Origin: Actinoplanes octamycinicus
GTDB lineage: Bacteria > Actinomycetota > Actinomycetes > Mycobacteriales > Micromonosporaceae
DNA: 64,000 bases
Direction of reading: 5' to 3'
Assembly: GCF_014205225.1 (NCBI RefSeq)
Contig: NZ_JACHNB010000001.1
Location: 7,235,501-7,299,500, forward strand
The notes beneath the pieces are model-generated. The model saw only the letters and a program-made list of their open reading frames with translations, was not told where the DNA came from and ran no database searches. This document shows, one piece after another, positions 8,447 to 16,468 of this stretch (position 1 is its first letter; the number at the start of each line of letters is the position of its first letter). Both the position numbers and the translations under genes were made by a program.

Positions 8447-8870
8447 TTAACCGGGACGGTTCTGCTGCTCGATGTACTGCTTGACGAGGTTCAGGTGCGC
8501 CGCCGGCGGAGCCTGCGAAGTACGAGCCGGACCAGAGTTTGTTGGCCTGGTAGTAGTGGCGTATCAGGTCGGGGAACTCTTGGCGCAGGCGGCGGGAGGA
8601 GACGCCCTTGAGCGAGTTGACCAGCCGAGCGACAGCCGCCTTGGGTGGGAAGTTGACCAGCAGGTGCACGTGATTGTCCTCGCCGTTGAACTCGACCAGC
8701 TCTGCCTCGAAGTCGGCGCAGATGTCGCGCATGATCGCCTGCATCCGAACCTGGTGCTGGTCGGTGAACACCTTGTGTCGGAACTTCGTCACGAAAACCA
8801 AGTGGACGTGCATCGCAAAGACACAGTGTCTGCGGTGCGGATACCTTGAGGCTCGGCCATAAGCCAGCAT
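8447..8870 (-). pseudogene. tnpA: IS200/IS605 HUH transposase TnpA, frameshifted before the catalytic Tyr
   Basis: From the start at 8870 the frame encodes a Y1 transposase up to about residue 126: HLVFVTKFRH near the N-terminus and the HUH metal motif NHVHLLV (H67, H69). At about 8493-8500 the frame is lost. The next reading frame carries the expected end, LVKQYIEQQNRPG, followed by TAA at 8447-8449. The tyrosine in QYIEQQ is the nucleophile in this family and lies after the shift, so the protein read straight through lacks it. Restoring the frame needs one base removed or two added. A programmed shift is possible but no slippery sequence is obvious. Confidence 0.85.
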
Positions 8871-8885
8871 GGGACAGTGATGGTC

Positions 8886-10118
8886 ATGCAGCTCCGTTAC
8901 AACTTCCGGGTCACTCCGGACGCCTCCCAGCGCACCGCGCTGGCGCAGGCGTTCGGGTGTGCCCGCGTGGTTTTCAACGACGGACTCAGGCTGCGTCAGC
9001 AGGCCCGCGAAGCAGGCGGGAAGTACATCTCCGATGGAGACCTGTCGAAGCTGGTCATCACCCAGGCCAAGGCCACCGAGGACCGGGCGTGGCTGGGCGA
9101 GGTGTCGGCGGTGGTGTTGCAGCAGTCCCTCGCCGATCTGAACATCGCGTACCGCAACTTCTTCAACTCACTGTCGGGCAAGCGCCAGGGCCGCAAGGTC
9201 GCCCCGCCCCGGTTCCGGTCGCGCAAGGACAGCCGGCAGGCGATCCGGTTCACCAAGAACTCACGGTTCAAGATCCTCGACAACGGCCGTCTGCGGCTGC
9301 CGAAGATCGGCGATCTTGCGGTGCGCTGGTCCCGGACGCTGCCCTCGGAACCGTCCAGCGTGACCATCGTCAAGGACGCGGCCGGACGGTACTTCGCCTC
9401 GTTCGTCGTACAGACCGGCGAGGATGAGGGGTTGCCGCCGGTCGACACCGAGATCGGTATCGACCTGGGCTTGACCCACTTCGCGGTCATGTCCGACGGC
9501 ACGAAGGTGACCGCGCCGAAGTTCCTGCGGCGTGCGGCCCGCAAGCTCAAGCGGTTGCAGCAAGCTCTGTGCCGCAAGACCAAGGGCAGCAACCGCCGCA
9601 AGAAGGCTGTCATCAAGGTCGCCAGGGCGCACGCCCGGGTGGCTGACACCCGGCGCGACTGGCAGCACAAACTGTCCACGGCGATCATCCGCGACAACCA
9701 AGCGGTGTACGTCGAGGACCTGTGCGTGACCGGTCTCGGCCGGACCCGGCTCGCCAAGAGCGTGCACGACGCGGGCTGGGCCAGCTTCACCACCATGCTG
9801 GAATACAAAGCGGCCCGGTACGGGCGCACGTTCGCCCGGGTGGACCGGTTCTTCCCATCCACCCGGATGTGCTGCGACTGTGGCCGGATCAACGACAAGA
9901 TGACGCTCAACGTTCGGGAGTGGGACTGCCCCTGCGGCAGTCACCACGACCGGGACGTCAACGCCGCCATCAACATCAAGGCCGCCGGGCAGGCGGACTT
10001 CAACGACCGTCGAGCGCAGGTAAGACCAGGACTCGTCCCGGCACCGCGCAATGAAGCGGTAACCCGCCAGAACGCCGCGCGTGCCACGCGCAGCGTGGCT
10101 GGAATCGCCGTCCTTTAG
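8886..10118 (+). CDS. tnpB: TnpB RNA-guided nuclease of IS605 element
   Basis: This is an intact ~410-residue TnpB with all RuvC-type catalytic parts: first Asp in EIGIDLGLTHFAV, Glu in VYVEDLC, and last Asp in HHDRDVNAAINIKA. A four-cysteine zinc finger (CCDCG...CPCG) sits between the Glu and the last Asp, and the N-terminal domain (LRYNFRVTPDASQ...CARVVFND) is typical. TnpB proteins are known to cut DNA guided by an RNA made from the element's right end, next to a short adjacent motif that matches the element's left flank. Starts at 8877 (GTG), 8880 (ATG) and 8886 (ATG) are all in frame. 8886 has the best spacing from GGGAC and the family N-terminus. Confidence 0.93.
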   Translation: MQLRYNFRVTPDASQRTALAQAFGCARVVFNDGLRLRQQAREAGGKYISDGDLSKLVITQAKATEDRAWLGEVSAVVLQQSLADLNIAYRNFFNSLSGKRQGRKVAPPRFRSRKDSRQAIRFTKNSRFKILDNGRLRLPKIGDLAVRWSRTLPSEPSSVTIVKDAAGRYFASFVVQTGEDEGLPPVDTEIGIDLGLTHFAVMSDGTKVTAPKFLRRAARKLKRLQQALCRKTKGSNRRKKAVIKVARAHARVADTRRDWQHKLSTAIIRDNQAVYVEDLCVTGLGRTRLAKSVHDAGWASFTTMLEYKAARYGRTFARVDRFFPSTRMCCDCGRINDKMTLNVREWDCPCGSHHDRDVNAAINIKAAGQADFNDRRAQVRPGLVPAPRNEAVTRQNAARATRSVAGIAVL

Positions 10119-10151
10119 GACGGCGAGGATGTCAAATCACCAAGCCGCGCG
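9950..10151 (+). ncRNA. predicted omegaRNA/reRNA of TnpB with its guide
   Basis: By analogy with ISDra2 and other IS605 elements, the 3' end of tnpB and the right end should be transcribed as the TnpB scaffold RNA, with the guide being the ~16 bases right after the element. Here the guide would begin at 10136 (ATCACCAAGCCGCGCG). The upstream limit is an estimate. The hairpin at 10106-10125 would lie close to the guide. Combined with the left-flank motif CTAC, the guide matches the uninterrupted cupin allele. This is inferred from family knowledge; no promoter was identified. Confidence 0.4.
10106..10125. repeat. right-end hairpin of the IS605 element
   Basis: CGCCGTCC (10106-10113) and GGACGGCG (10118-10125) form a perfect 8-bp stem with loop TTTA. 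The stem ends ten bases before the inferred right cleavage point after GTCAA (10135), as expected for the TnpA-bound right-end palindrome. It overlaps the last codons of tnpB. Confidence 0.75.
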
Positions 10152-10376
10152 GCGAGGCTGCACGCGATGTGGAACGCCGGCGCGGTCCCGGCCCGGATGA
10201 TCGAGATCATCACCCCGGCCGGTTTCGAGCACTTCTTCCGCGAGGTGGTGGAGCTGATCGCGGCCGGCCCGGAGGCGGCCGGGCAGGGCGGTGACCTCGC
10301 CGAGCGTTACGGCCTGCAGTTCGGCGAGCCGGACTGGCTGCCGGGGATCGTCGAGCGGTTCTGGCTCACCACCTGA
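10136..10376 (+). pseudogene. cupin-domain protein, C-terminal part, with an extra frameshift
   Basis: The sequence continues the cupin exactly where the element left it: ATC ACC AAG CCG CGC GGC GAG (ITKPRGE), the start of cupin motif 2. One extra base around 10154-10160 then shifts the frame. In the next frame LHAMWNAGAVPARMIEIITPAGF continues to the stop at 10374-10376. The gene is therefore broken twice, and losing the IS alone would not restore it. The ATG at 10167 could start a short peptide, but it has no ribosome site. Confidence 0.85.
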
Positions 10377-10412
10377 GGCGCGTCTCGTCATCCGACCGGG
10401 GGTGCGGCCTGA

Positions 10413-10733
10413 TTCCCGGCCGGGCTACGAGACCCGCCCCTGCCCCTGAGCCAGCTGACCGACCCGGCCTTCGCCGAGGTGATCTCAACGGCTCCCGACC
10501 AGGACGCCACCGCGAGCACCACCGCCCACCGCGAGAAGTTCCTGGCCTCGACCCGCACCGTGCTAGACCGCGCCCGCCAGGCCGGCATCCTGCACCCCGA
10601 CCTCACCGAGGACGACCTGCACCGCCTGGTCTGCGGCACCGCCTTCGCCCTCCGCATCGGCGCCGATCCCACCGATCGGCTCGAGCGCTACCTGCAGGTC
10701 CTCCTCGACAGCATTCGCGCCGGGCACCCCTGA
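10413..10733 (+). pseudogene. TetR-family regulator, C-terminal remnant
   Basis: The frame opens just after an in-frame TGA (10410-10412) and encodes about 106 residues resembling the ligand-binding C-terminal domain of actinomycete TetR regulators (HREKFLASTRTVLDRARQAG...TEDDLHRLVCGTAFALRIG). The DNA-binding helix-turn-helix that should precede it is absent. A GTG at 10479 could give an 84-residue peptide. It lies directly after the broken cupin, so the two were perhaps a regulator-target pair in the ancestor. Confidence 0.65.
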
Positions 10734-10796
10734 CGGCAGGCCGACGACCACCAGCCGGTCCCGGTGACATCACGGGCGCGTGAGAGGCTTCGCCGC

Positions 10797-11336
10797 ATGG
10801 GGTTCTTCAAGCGTAAGGACAGGTCGAACGGCGTGTCAGACATTGACGAGGCAGACCTCGGTGTCCTGCTGTTGCAGGGCGAGGACATGATCAACCAGCT
10901 CGCTGAGGCGCACACCTCCTGGGGCCTCGGCACGGCGGACCGGTGGGACCTCGACCAACGCACCGGAATCATCACGTGGACCTTCGCGGACCGGACCGCA
11001 GCTGCCGCGGCGCAGATCATCGGCAGTCACAACCCATCGACCTCCTCCTGGCTCTGGGCGTGGGCCAACGAGTCGATCCTGGCCGAGATGAGCCGGGAAT
11101 CGCGTGCGGTGCGGGACTGGGCCGAGCGGCACGGCCAGCAGGCCCTCGCCGAACCGAGGATCCAGGCCGATGCCGAGCTCGCGGCCACGCTGTCCGCTCT
11201 CGCCGTCAGGATCACCCGCGCGACGGGGTTCTATCGGGGAACGGGGAGTGCGGCCATTCCCGTCATCACTTTCGGGCCGGTCACGCTGACCGACGAGAAC
11301 GGGAAGACCTCCACGTTCAAGGTCGACGTGAGCTGA
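10797..11336 (+). CDS. DUF6882-like protein
   Basis: This 179-residue cytoplasmic protein has no signal peptide. The segment SSWLWAWANESI and the surrounding layout (short acidic N-terminus, GxxxxWDLDQRTG, C-terminal GFYRGTG) resemble the DUF6882 family, which has no known function and is common in actinomycetes. ATG 10797 follows GAGAGG at good spacing; a start at 10764 is less likely. The 255 bases downstream (11337-11591) contain nothing recognised. Confidence 0.65.
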   Translation: MGFFKRKDRSNGVSDIDEADLGVLLLQGEDMINQLAEAHTSWGLGTADRWDLDQRTGIITWTFADRTAAAAAQIIGSHNPSTSSWLWAWANESILAEMSRESRAVRDWAERHGQQALAEPRIQADAELAATLSALAVRITRATGFYRGTGSAAIPVITFGPVTLTDENGKTSTFKVDVS

Positions 11337-11591
11337 CCAGGACACCATCTGCGACTGACAAGGCCTGTCGGATGAGGATGCCGTCTTCGCCCTTCACCAT
11401 CAGGCACCGCACCCCATCGGGTGGACGACGCGCGACGGCAGACTGAGTTCGCCGCGTCGTCCCCGCTGGGCGTAGGCATTGGCCGGTGGTCAGCGAGCCC
11501 GCGGCGCCGAGCAGGGCAGGGTGCTGGCCGATGGTCGCCAACGAGACCGCGCACGCCTGCCGGCCGAGCGGAACGTCAGACGGTCGCCGTT

Positions 11592-12227
11592 TCAGTTGCA
11601 CCAGTCCGCGCCGGGGAGGGCGGCGTACATCGCGTCCAGGTCGGCCCTGGTCTGGGCGCTGGCCCACAGCCAGACCCCGCCCTCGCCGTGGGTGCGCAGC
11701 AACTGGCCGGGCCGGGACCACCAGCGCACCGGCGACTCCTCGACGTCGATCCACATGGGCAGGTCGGGCAGCGGGACCCGGTCGAAGGCGGCCAGGGCCG
11801 GGCCGACCAGCTCCGCGGGCAGCTCGCAGGCGTTGCACAGTTCCTCGTCGTGCTCCTGGATGACCGCGGTCAGGGCCACGTCGACGCAGGCCAGCGACAC
11901 CCGGTCGAGATACGGCTGCCAGCCGCCTCCGGTGTCGATGACCACCGGCGGGTCCGCCTGATCGACGGTGTCGAGCGGGATGCCCCATCTCGTCTCGGTG
12001 ATCATCGGGTCGGCGTAGTGGAAGACCAGAACCTCTCCCTGCACCTCCAGCGCCCGGGGATCCAGGAGGTCACCGATCGCATACGCCTCACGCAGCGCCG
12101 CCGGCACCGCACCGTCCCGGGGCAGGCCCTTGCTCTCCGCGGGGAGGTTCCAGGCGCGGGTGAACCGGCGCAGGAACTCCCCCACGTCCCGCGCCGCCAG
12201 CTCCGCGGCCGTGTCGAAGGCGGTCAC
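11592..12227 (-). CDS. SMI1/KNR4-like (SUKH-type) protein
   Basis: This 211-residue soluble protein has a layout typical of SMI1/KNR4 domains: a start like AARDVGEFLRRFTRAWNLP...LPRDGAVPAALREAYAIGD, then LEVQGEVLVFHYAD...RWGIPLD and DPPVVID. SUKH domains include many immunity proteins against contact-dependent toxins, but members of this subtype in actinomycetes often stand alone, and no toxin gene is visible here. The GTG start at 12227 overlaps the stop of the SARP regulator by four bases (GTGA), so the two are co-translated. Confidence 0.6.
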   Translation of the reverse strand: MTAFDTAAELAARDVGEFLRRFTRAWNLPAESKGLPRDGAVPAALREAYAIGDLLDPRALEVQGEVLVFHYADPMITETRWGIPLDTVDQADPPVVIDTGGGWQPYLDRVSLACVDVALTAVIQEHDEELCNACELPAELVGPALAAFDRVPLPDLPMWIDVEESPVRWWSRPGQLLRTHGEGGVWLWASAQTRADLDAMYAALPGADWCN

Positions 12228-15217
12228 GCTCGCACCTGCCGCTGCTCGACGGGCGGGGCAGCCGGCACCCGCAGGTCGGCGAAGAGCTGCCGGGCGCGGT
12301 CGTGGTGCGGCTGGGCGGCCGCCGGATCGCCGGTGTCGTGCAGGGCGGCGGCGAGGCCGTGGTGGGCGCGCGCCGTCTCGTACCGGTCGCCTATCTCCTC
12401 GGCGAGTTCCAGGGCCTGGCCGTGCTGGGTGCGGGCCTCCACCGCGTCCCCGGCGGCGCGCAGCACCTGGCCGAGGTCGTTGAGCGCCTCCGCCTCGCTG
12501 GCCCGGTCGCCGATCCGGCGGTGCAGGACCAGCGCGCGGCGCAGCTGGCCGGCGGCCTCGCTGAGGCGGCCCTGGCGGGCCTGGACGGCGGCCAGGTCGG
12601 TCAGCGCGTACGCCTCCGCGGTGCGGTCACCGGTGCGGCGGACCGCGCCGAGGCTCTGCTCCAGGTGGGCGGCGGCCCGGTCGAGGCCGGCCGGGTGGTG
12701 CGGCTGCCGGGCGAGCAGGGACAGCACGTACGCCTCGCTGAACCGGTCACCCAGTGTCGCGTACAGCTCCAGGGCGGCCTCGAAGCGCCGCACCGCCTGC
12801 GGGTGGTCGCCGAGCCGGGCGTCGACCAGTCCCAGCCGGACCAGCGCGTCGGCCTGGCCGGCCTGGTCGCCCAGCTGCTCGTAGAGCGTCCAGGCCCGGC
12901 GGTAGTGGTCGGCCGCCTGCCGGTAGTCGCCCAGTCGCCAGTCGACGCTGCCCAGGTTGCGCAGGACCAGCGCCTCGGCCGCCGGGTCGGGCACTTCGGC
13001 GTACCGCGAAAGGGCTTGCCGATAGGTCGCGGCCGCGTCGTGCAAGCGGCCCTGGCGCCGATGCAACCGGCCCAGATGGGACAGCGCGCGGGCCTGCGCG
13101 CCGTGGTCGCCGATCGCGCGGGCCGCGGACACGGCGGACGCGGTGACGGTGGCCGCCTCGGCGACCGGACCGGCCGCGTCGAGGTAGCGGAACAGGGTCT
13201 CGGCCAGCGCGATGGTGTGCCGGTGGAAGCCGTGCGCGGCACCGTAGGTGCAGATCGCGGCCAGGTTGGGCCGCTCCGCCTCGATCCAGGCGCGGGCCGC
13301 CTCCGGGTCGCCGGGCGCGGCGGCGTCCGCCGGGTAGAGCGTGGCCATCGCGGCGACCGCGCCGGTCAGGTAGTGGTCGAACAGCCGGGTCAGCGCGGCC
13401 CGCCGGTCGGTCTCGCCGTCGTGGCCGGTGGCCAGCTCGGCGGCGTAGACCCGCAGCAGGTCGTGCATGCCGTAACGGCCGCCGCGGCCGGCCTGGACCA
13501 GACTGGCCCGGGTCAGCACGCCGAGCAGCCGCCGCGCCTCGCCGGCCGGGACACCGGTCAGCGCCGCGATCGCGTCGACGTGCGCGGTCTCCCCCGGGTG
13601 CAGCCCGAGCAGCCGGAACACCCGGGCCGCGGCCTCCGGCAGGTTCTGGTACGACCAGGAGAACACCGCCCGCACCTCGGCCCGCGGATCGCCGCCCGCG
13701 TCCAGCAGGTCCAGCCGCACCCGGTGGTCGCCCAGCTCGGCGACCAGCTCGGCGAGCGGCACGTCGGCGCGCTCGGCGGCCAGCTCGGCGGCGATCCGCA
13801 GGGCGAGCGGCAGCCGGGCGCAGGCCGCGGCGAGGGCCCGGGCGGCGGCCGGCTCGGCGTCGACCCGGGCGCCGATCAGCTTGCGCAGCAGCCCGAGCGC
13901 GTCGGGCAGCGGCAGCAGGTCGAGGTTGACCCGCTCGGCGCCGTGCACCGCGACCATGCCGGGCAGCGAGTCGCGGCTGGTGACCAGCACCAGGCAGGAT
14001 CCGGTGCCGGGCAGCAGCGGGCGGACCTGCTCCACCGAGGACGCGTTGTCCAGCAGCACCAGCATCCGGCGGCCGGTCAGCTCGGAGCGGTAACGGGCGG
14101 CCCGCTCGTCGGTGCCGGGCGGGATCTCCGGCCCGCGCACGCCGAGCGCGGTGAGGAACCCGGCCAGCGCGTCGGCGACCGCGACCGGCTGTTCGGTGTC
14201 GTAGCCGCGCAGGTTCACATACAGCTGCCCGTCCGGGAAGGCGTCCCGGACCCGCTGCGCCCACCGCACGGCCAGCGCCGACTTGCCGACCCCGGCGGTG
14301 CCGGAGAGCAACGCGACGGTGAGCGGTGGCTCGGCGCCGCCCGGCGCCACCAGGAGGCGATCCAGGGCGGCGATCTCTTCGGTACGCCCGGTGAACGCCC
14401 GCACGTCGGCGGGCAGCTGCATCGGCACCGGGGTCGTCCCGGCGGCCGCCGCGACCACTCCCCCGGGCTCGGCCACCGCGGCGTCCAGGGCCGGGTCGGC
14501 GGCGAGGATCTGCTCGTGCAGCCGGCGCAGCGCGGCGCCCGGGTCGCTGCCCAGCTCGTCGGCGAGGGCGCGGCGGATCCGCCGGTACTGCTCGTCGGCG
14601 TCGGCCTGCCGCCCGCACCGGTACAGCGTCAGCATCGCCTGCCCGGCCAGCCGCTCGTCCAGCGGATGCTCGGCGATCGCCGCGGACAGCGCCGGAAGCA
14701 GCTCGGCGTGCCGGCCGAGCCGCAGCAGCACGTCGTTGCGGTCCAGCTCGGCGGCGAACCGCTCACCGAGCAGGGTGCGCCGGGTCGCCCCCAGCCACGG
14801 CGTGTCCAGGCCGGCGAACGGCTCGCCGCGCCACAGCTCCAGCGCCCGGCCGAACAGGTCGGCGGCGGCCCGGTCCGACTCGGCGGCCCGGGCCAGCGCG
14901 CTCAGGTCCCGGAACTCGTGCAGGTCGACCGCGTGCGGGTCGACGGTGAGCAGATAGCCGCCCGGCTCGCGGCGGACCTCCACGCCGTCCGCGCCGGCGA
15001 TCGCGCCGCGCAGCCGGGACAGGTAGCTGTACAGCGCGCCGGCGGCCCGCTGCGGCGCGGACCCGCCCCACACCCGGTCGATCAGCTGGTCCACGGTGAC
15101 CGGACGGCCCGCCTCGACGAGCAGCACCCCGAGCACACATCGCTGCCGGGCGTGTCCCAGCTCGACGGACCGGCCGCCGATCCAGGCCTCCACCACGCCG
15201 AGCACGCCGAACCGCAC
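12224..15217 (-). CDS. AfsR/SARP-type regulator (winged helix-BTAD-NB-ARC-TPR)
   Basis: This is a 997-residue multidomain activator. It has an OmpR-like winged helix (1-95), a BTAD helical domain (about 98-243) and a STAND NTPase with P-loop GTAGVGKS (306-313) and a later LVLLDNAS Walker B-like strand. About eight TPR units run from ~650 to the C-terminus. Such proteins bind direct repeats near the -35 of target promoters, often antibiotic clusters. No biosynthetic cluster is visible here. GTG 15217 is chosen for the GGAGGT site nine bases upstream and because the family starts V-R-F-G-V-L-G. The longer frame to 15427 is discarded. Confidence 0.92.
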   Translation of the reverse strand: MRFGVLGVVEAWIGGRSVELGHARQRCVLGVLLVEAGRPVTVDQLIDRVWGGSAPQRAAGALYSYLSRLRGAIAGADGVEVRREPGGYLLTVDPHAVDLHEFRDLSALARAAESDRAAADLFGRALELWRGEPFAGLDTPWLGATRRTLLGERFAAELDRNDVLLRLGRHAELLPALSAAIAEHPLDERLAGQAMLTLYRCGRQADADEQYRRIRRALADELGSDPGAALRRLHEQILAADPALDAAVAEPGGVVAAAAGTTPVPMQLPADVRAFTGRTEEIAALDRLLVAPGGAEPPLTVALLSGTAGVGKSALAVRWAQRVRDAFPDGQLYVNLRGYDTEQPVAVADALAGFLTALGVRGPEIPPGTDERAARYRSELTGRRMLVLLDNASSVEQVRPLLPGTGSCLVLVTSRDSLPGMVAVHGAERVNLDLLPLPDALGLLRKLIGARVDAEPAAARALAAACARLPLALRIAAELAAERADVPLAELVAELGDHRVRLDLLDAGGDPRAEVRAVFSWSYQNLPEAAARVFRLLGLHPGETAHVDAIAALTGVPAGEARRLLGVLTRASLVQAGRGGRYGMHDLLRVYAAELATGHDGETDRRAALTRLFDHYLTGAVAAMATLYPADAAAPGDPEAARAWIEAERPNLAAICTYGAAHGFHRHTIALAETLFRYLDAAGPVAEAATVTASAVSAARAIGDHGAQARALSHLGRLHRRQGRLHDAAATYRQALSRYAEVPDPAAEALVLRNLGSVDWRLGDYRQAADHYRRAWTLYEQLGDQAGQADALVRLGLVDARLGDHPQAVRRFEAALELYATLGDRFSEAYVLSLLARQPHHPAGLDRAAAHLEQSLGAVRRTGDRTAEAYALTDLAAVQARQGRLSEAAGQLRRALVLHRRIGDRASEAEALNDLGQVLRAAGDAVEARTQHGQALELAEEIGDRYETARAHHGLAAALHDTGDPAAAQPHHDRARQLFADLRVPAAPPVEQRQVRA

Positions 15218-15519
15218 CGCCGCCTTACCTCCGCACGCCCGTCCCCGACCAGGGAATTCAAGAAATTCACAAGGACGGTACGAGTCTCCCACGCTTCGTA
15301 CAAGGTCGCGCAGCGAGCATTGACGACGTTGCAGGCGGCAGGTCGCCGGAGCCCGGTTACGCAAGCGTACGGGGGAATCGGGACGCCACGGTGAATCGGA
15401 GAAGGTGACGAGCGACCTGCCCCGCAACGAGTTCCGGAACCGGCGCGACCCCCTACGGACGCCGCATCGATCATACGATCACGTCTCGTAACTCTCTTCC
15501 CAGCAGAGACGGGGCACAC
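15218..15519. other. 302-base divergent intergenic region
   Basis: It separates the SARP gene from the VOC gene and must hold both promoters. It is less GC-rich than its surroundings. No clear -10/-35 pair, direct heptamer repeat or RNA gene could be picked by eye. The reading frame of the SARP gene stays open upstream but is preceded by a strong ribosome site at its proposed start. Confidence 0.4.
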
Positions 15520-15921
15520 GTGATCAAAGGGCTCAGCAAGATCGAGGTCATCACCCTCTTCGCCGAGGACCTGGCCGCCACGCGGGCGTTCTACGAGGAC
15601 GTCTTCGGCCTCGAGGTGGTCTGGTCGGACGAGGCCTCGGCGGTGGTCCGCCTGGACAACCTGATGATCAACATCTTGCGCGCGGACCGGGCGGACACCC
15701 TGGTCGAGCCGCATCCGGTGGCCGCGGCGCAGACCGGAGCCCGCTTGCTGATCACCATCGAGGTGGCCGACGCGAACGCGGTCCACGAGCAACTCAAGCA
15801 GCACGGCGTGACCATCCTGAACGGCCCGGTCGACCGCCCGTGGGGCCGCCGCACGGTAGCCTTCACCGACCCGGCCGGCAACGCCTGGGAGGTCGCCCAG
15901 ATCCTGCGGCAGCCGTCCTGA
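15520..15921 (+). CDS. VOC-family (glyoxalase/bleomycin-resistance fold) protein
   Basis: This 133-residue single-domain protein has two beta-alpha-beta-beta-beta modules. The first (EVITLFAEDLAATRAFYEDVFGLEVVW) and second (VADANAVHEQLKQHGVTILNGPVDRPWGRRTVAFTDPAGNAWE) are typical. FTDPAGNAWEV carries the C-terminal metal-binding glutamate of the fold. It could be a dioxygenase, isomerase or drug-binding protein, and the sequence alone does not decide. The start is GTG 15520 in a weak GAGACGGGG context. A GC-rich inverted repeat after the stop (about 15927-15950) may be a terminator. Confidence 0.85.
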   Translation: MIKGLSKIEVITLFAEDLAATRAFYEDVFGLEVVWSDEASAVVRLDNLMINILRADRADTLVEPHPVAAAQTGARLLITIEVADANAVHEQLKQHGVTILNGPVDRPWGRRTVAFTDPAGNAWEVAQILRQPS

Positions 15922-16006
15922 CCAACGCCGGCCGCTACCCCGGCCGGTCACCACTGCGGGCGGGGCCTTTGCCCGGAACGGTGAGAACGGCCACTGCGGG
16001 CCGGGG

Positions 16007-16042
16007 TTGCGGCGGCTGGCTGCCGTAACAAAGATGGTTACG
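16007..16042 (+). promoter_or_regulatory. leaderless promoter of the Rrf2 gene with a CGTAAC-N7-GTTACG palindrome
   Basis: TTGCGG (16007-16012) and AAAGAT (16030-16035) are spaced 17 bases apart and would start transcription at about the ATG at 16043. The palindrome CGTAAC (16024-16029), N7, GTTACG (16037-16042) brackets the -10 hexamer, exactly where a repressor would block it. Autorepression by the Rrf2 product is the simplest reading. Confidence 0.5.
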
Positions 16043-16468
16043 ATGTCTTCGAACAGCAGAGTGACGATTGCCGCGCACGCGCTGGCCTGGCTGGAGCTGG
16101 CCCGCCGGCGCGGCAAGCCCTGGCTCACCTCCGACGAGGTCGCCGCGAGCGTCAACACCAACCCGGTCATCCTCCGCCGCAGCCTCGGCGACCTGCGCAA
16201 GGCCGGCCTGGTCAAGGCGCGCCGGGGTGCCGGGGCCGGGTTCGCGCTGGCCCGCCCGGCCGAGGAGATCACCATGTTCGACGTGTGGGCGGCGGTCGAC
16301 CGGGAGCCGCTGCTGGCACTGCACCACTCGGAGCCGAACCGGGAGTGTCCGGTCGGCCGGGGCATCCAGCCGGTCCTGACCGATGTGTACGACGACGCCT
16401 CCGAGGCGTTCGGGGCGGCGCTGCGCCGCCGGACGATCGCCGGGATGCTGGAGAGGATCCTGCAGTGA
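16043..16468 (+). CDS. Rrf2-family transcriptional regulator
   Basis: This is a ~141-residue Rrf2 winged-helix protein: RVTIAAHALAWLELARRRGKPWLTSDEVAASVNTNPVILRRSLGDLRKAGLVKARRG is the HTH and wing. A cysteine occurs only once, in the region NRECPVG, so the three-cysteine iron-sulfur set of IscR/NsrR is missing. It resembles YwnA-type members that sense other signals. ATG 16043 is preferred as a leaderless start; 16034 and 16007 are alternatives. It overlaps the NIPSNAP gene by four bases, so that gene is the probable target. Confidence 0.85.
   Translation: MSSNSRVTIAAHALAWLELARRRGKPWLTSDEVAASVNTNPVILRRSLGDLRKAGLVKARRGAGAGFALARPAEEITMFDVWAAVDREPLLALHHSEPNRECPVGRGIQPVLTDVYDDASEAFGAALRRRTIAGMLERILQ

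Larger units (their letters stand above)
8367..10135. mobile_element. IS200/IS605-family insertion sequence (tnpA frameshifted, tnpB intact)
   Basis: The 1769-base element is bounded by cupin codons on both sides: ...GGC TAC at 8361-8366 and ATC ACC AAG from 10136. There is no target duplication, as expected for single-strand HUH transposition. The left flank ends CTAC and the element ends GTCAA, like the TTAC/TCAA cleavage pair known from IS608. Subterminal hairpins lie at 8384-8403 and 10106-10125. Inside are divergent tnpA (minus) and tnpB (plus), whose starts are less than 20 bases apart. The tnpA frameshift suggests the copy can no longer move on its own. Confidence 0.9.

Noticed and set aside
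10167..10376. Short cupin-like gene starting at ATG 10167
   Set aside because: It has no ribosome site and aligns with motif 2 only; it is the second half of the interrupted cupin.
11337..11591. ROK-like fragment on the minus strand
   Set aside because: A short stretch (SLATIGQHPALLGAAGS) recalls ROK C-termini, but it is too short and has no further similarity.
12302..15394. Plus-strand 1030-codon frame opposite the SARP gene
   Set aside because: Composition is Gly/Arg/Val/Gln-rich with no domain; the minus strand encodes complete SARP, NB-ARC and TPR domains.
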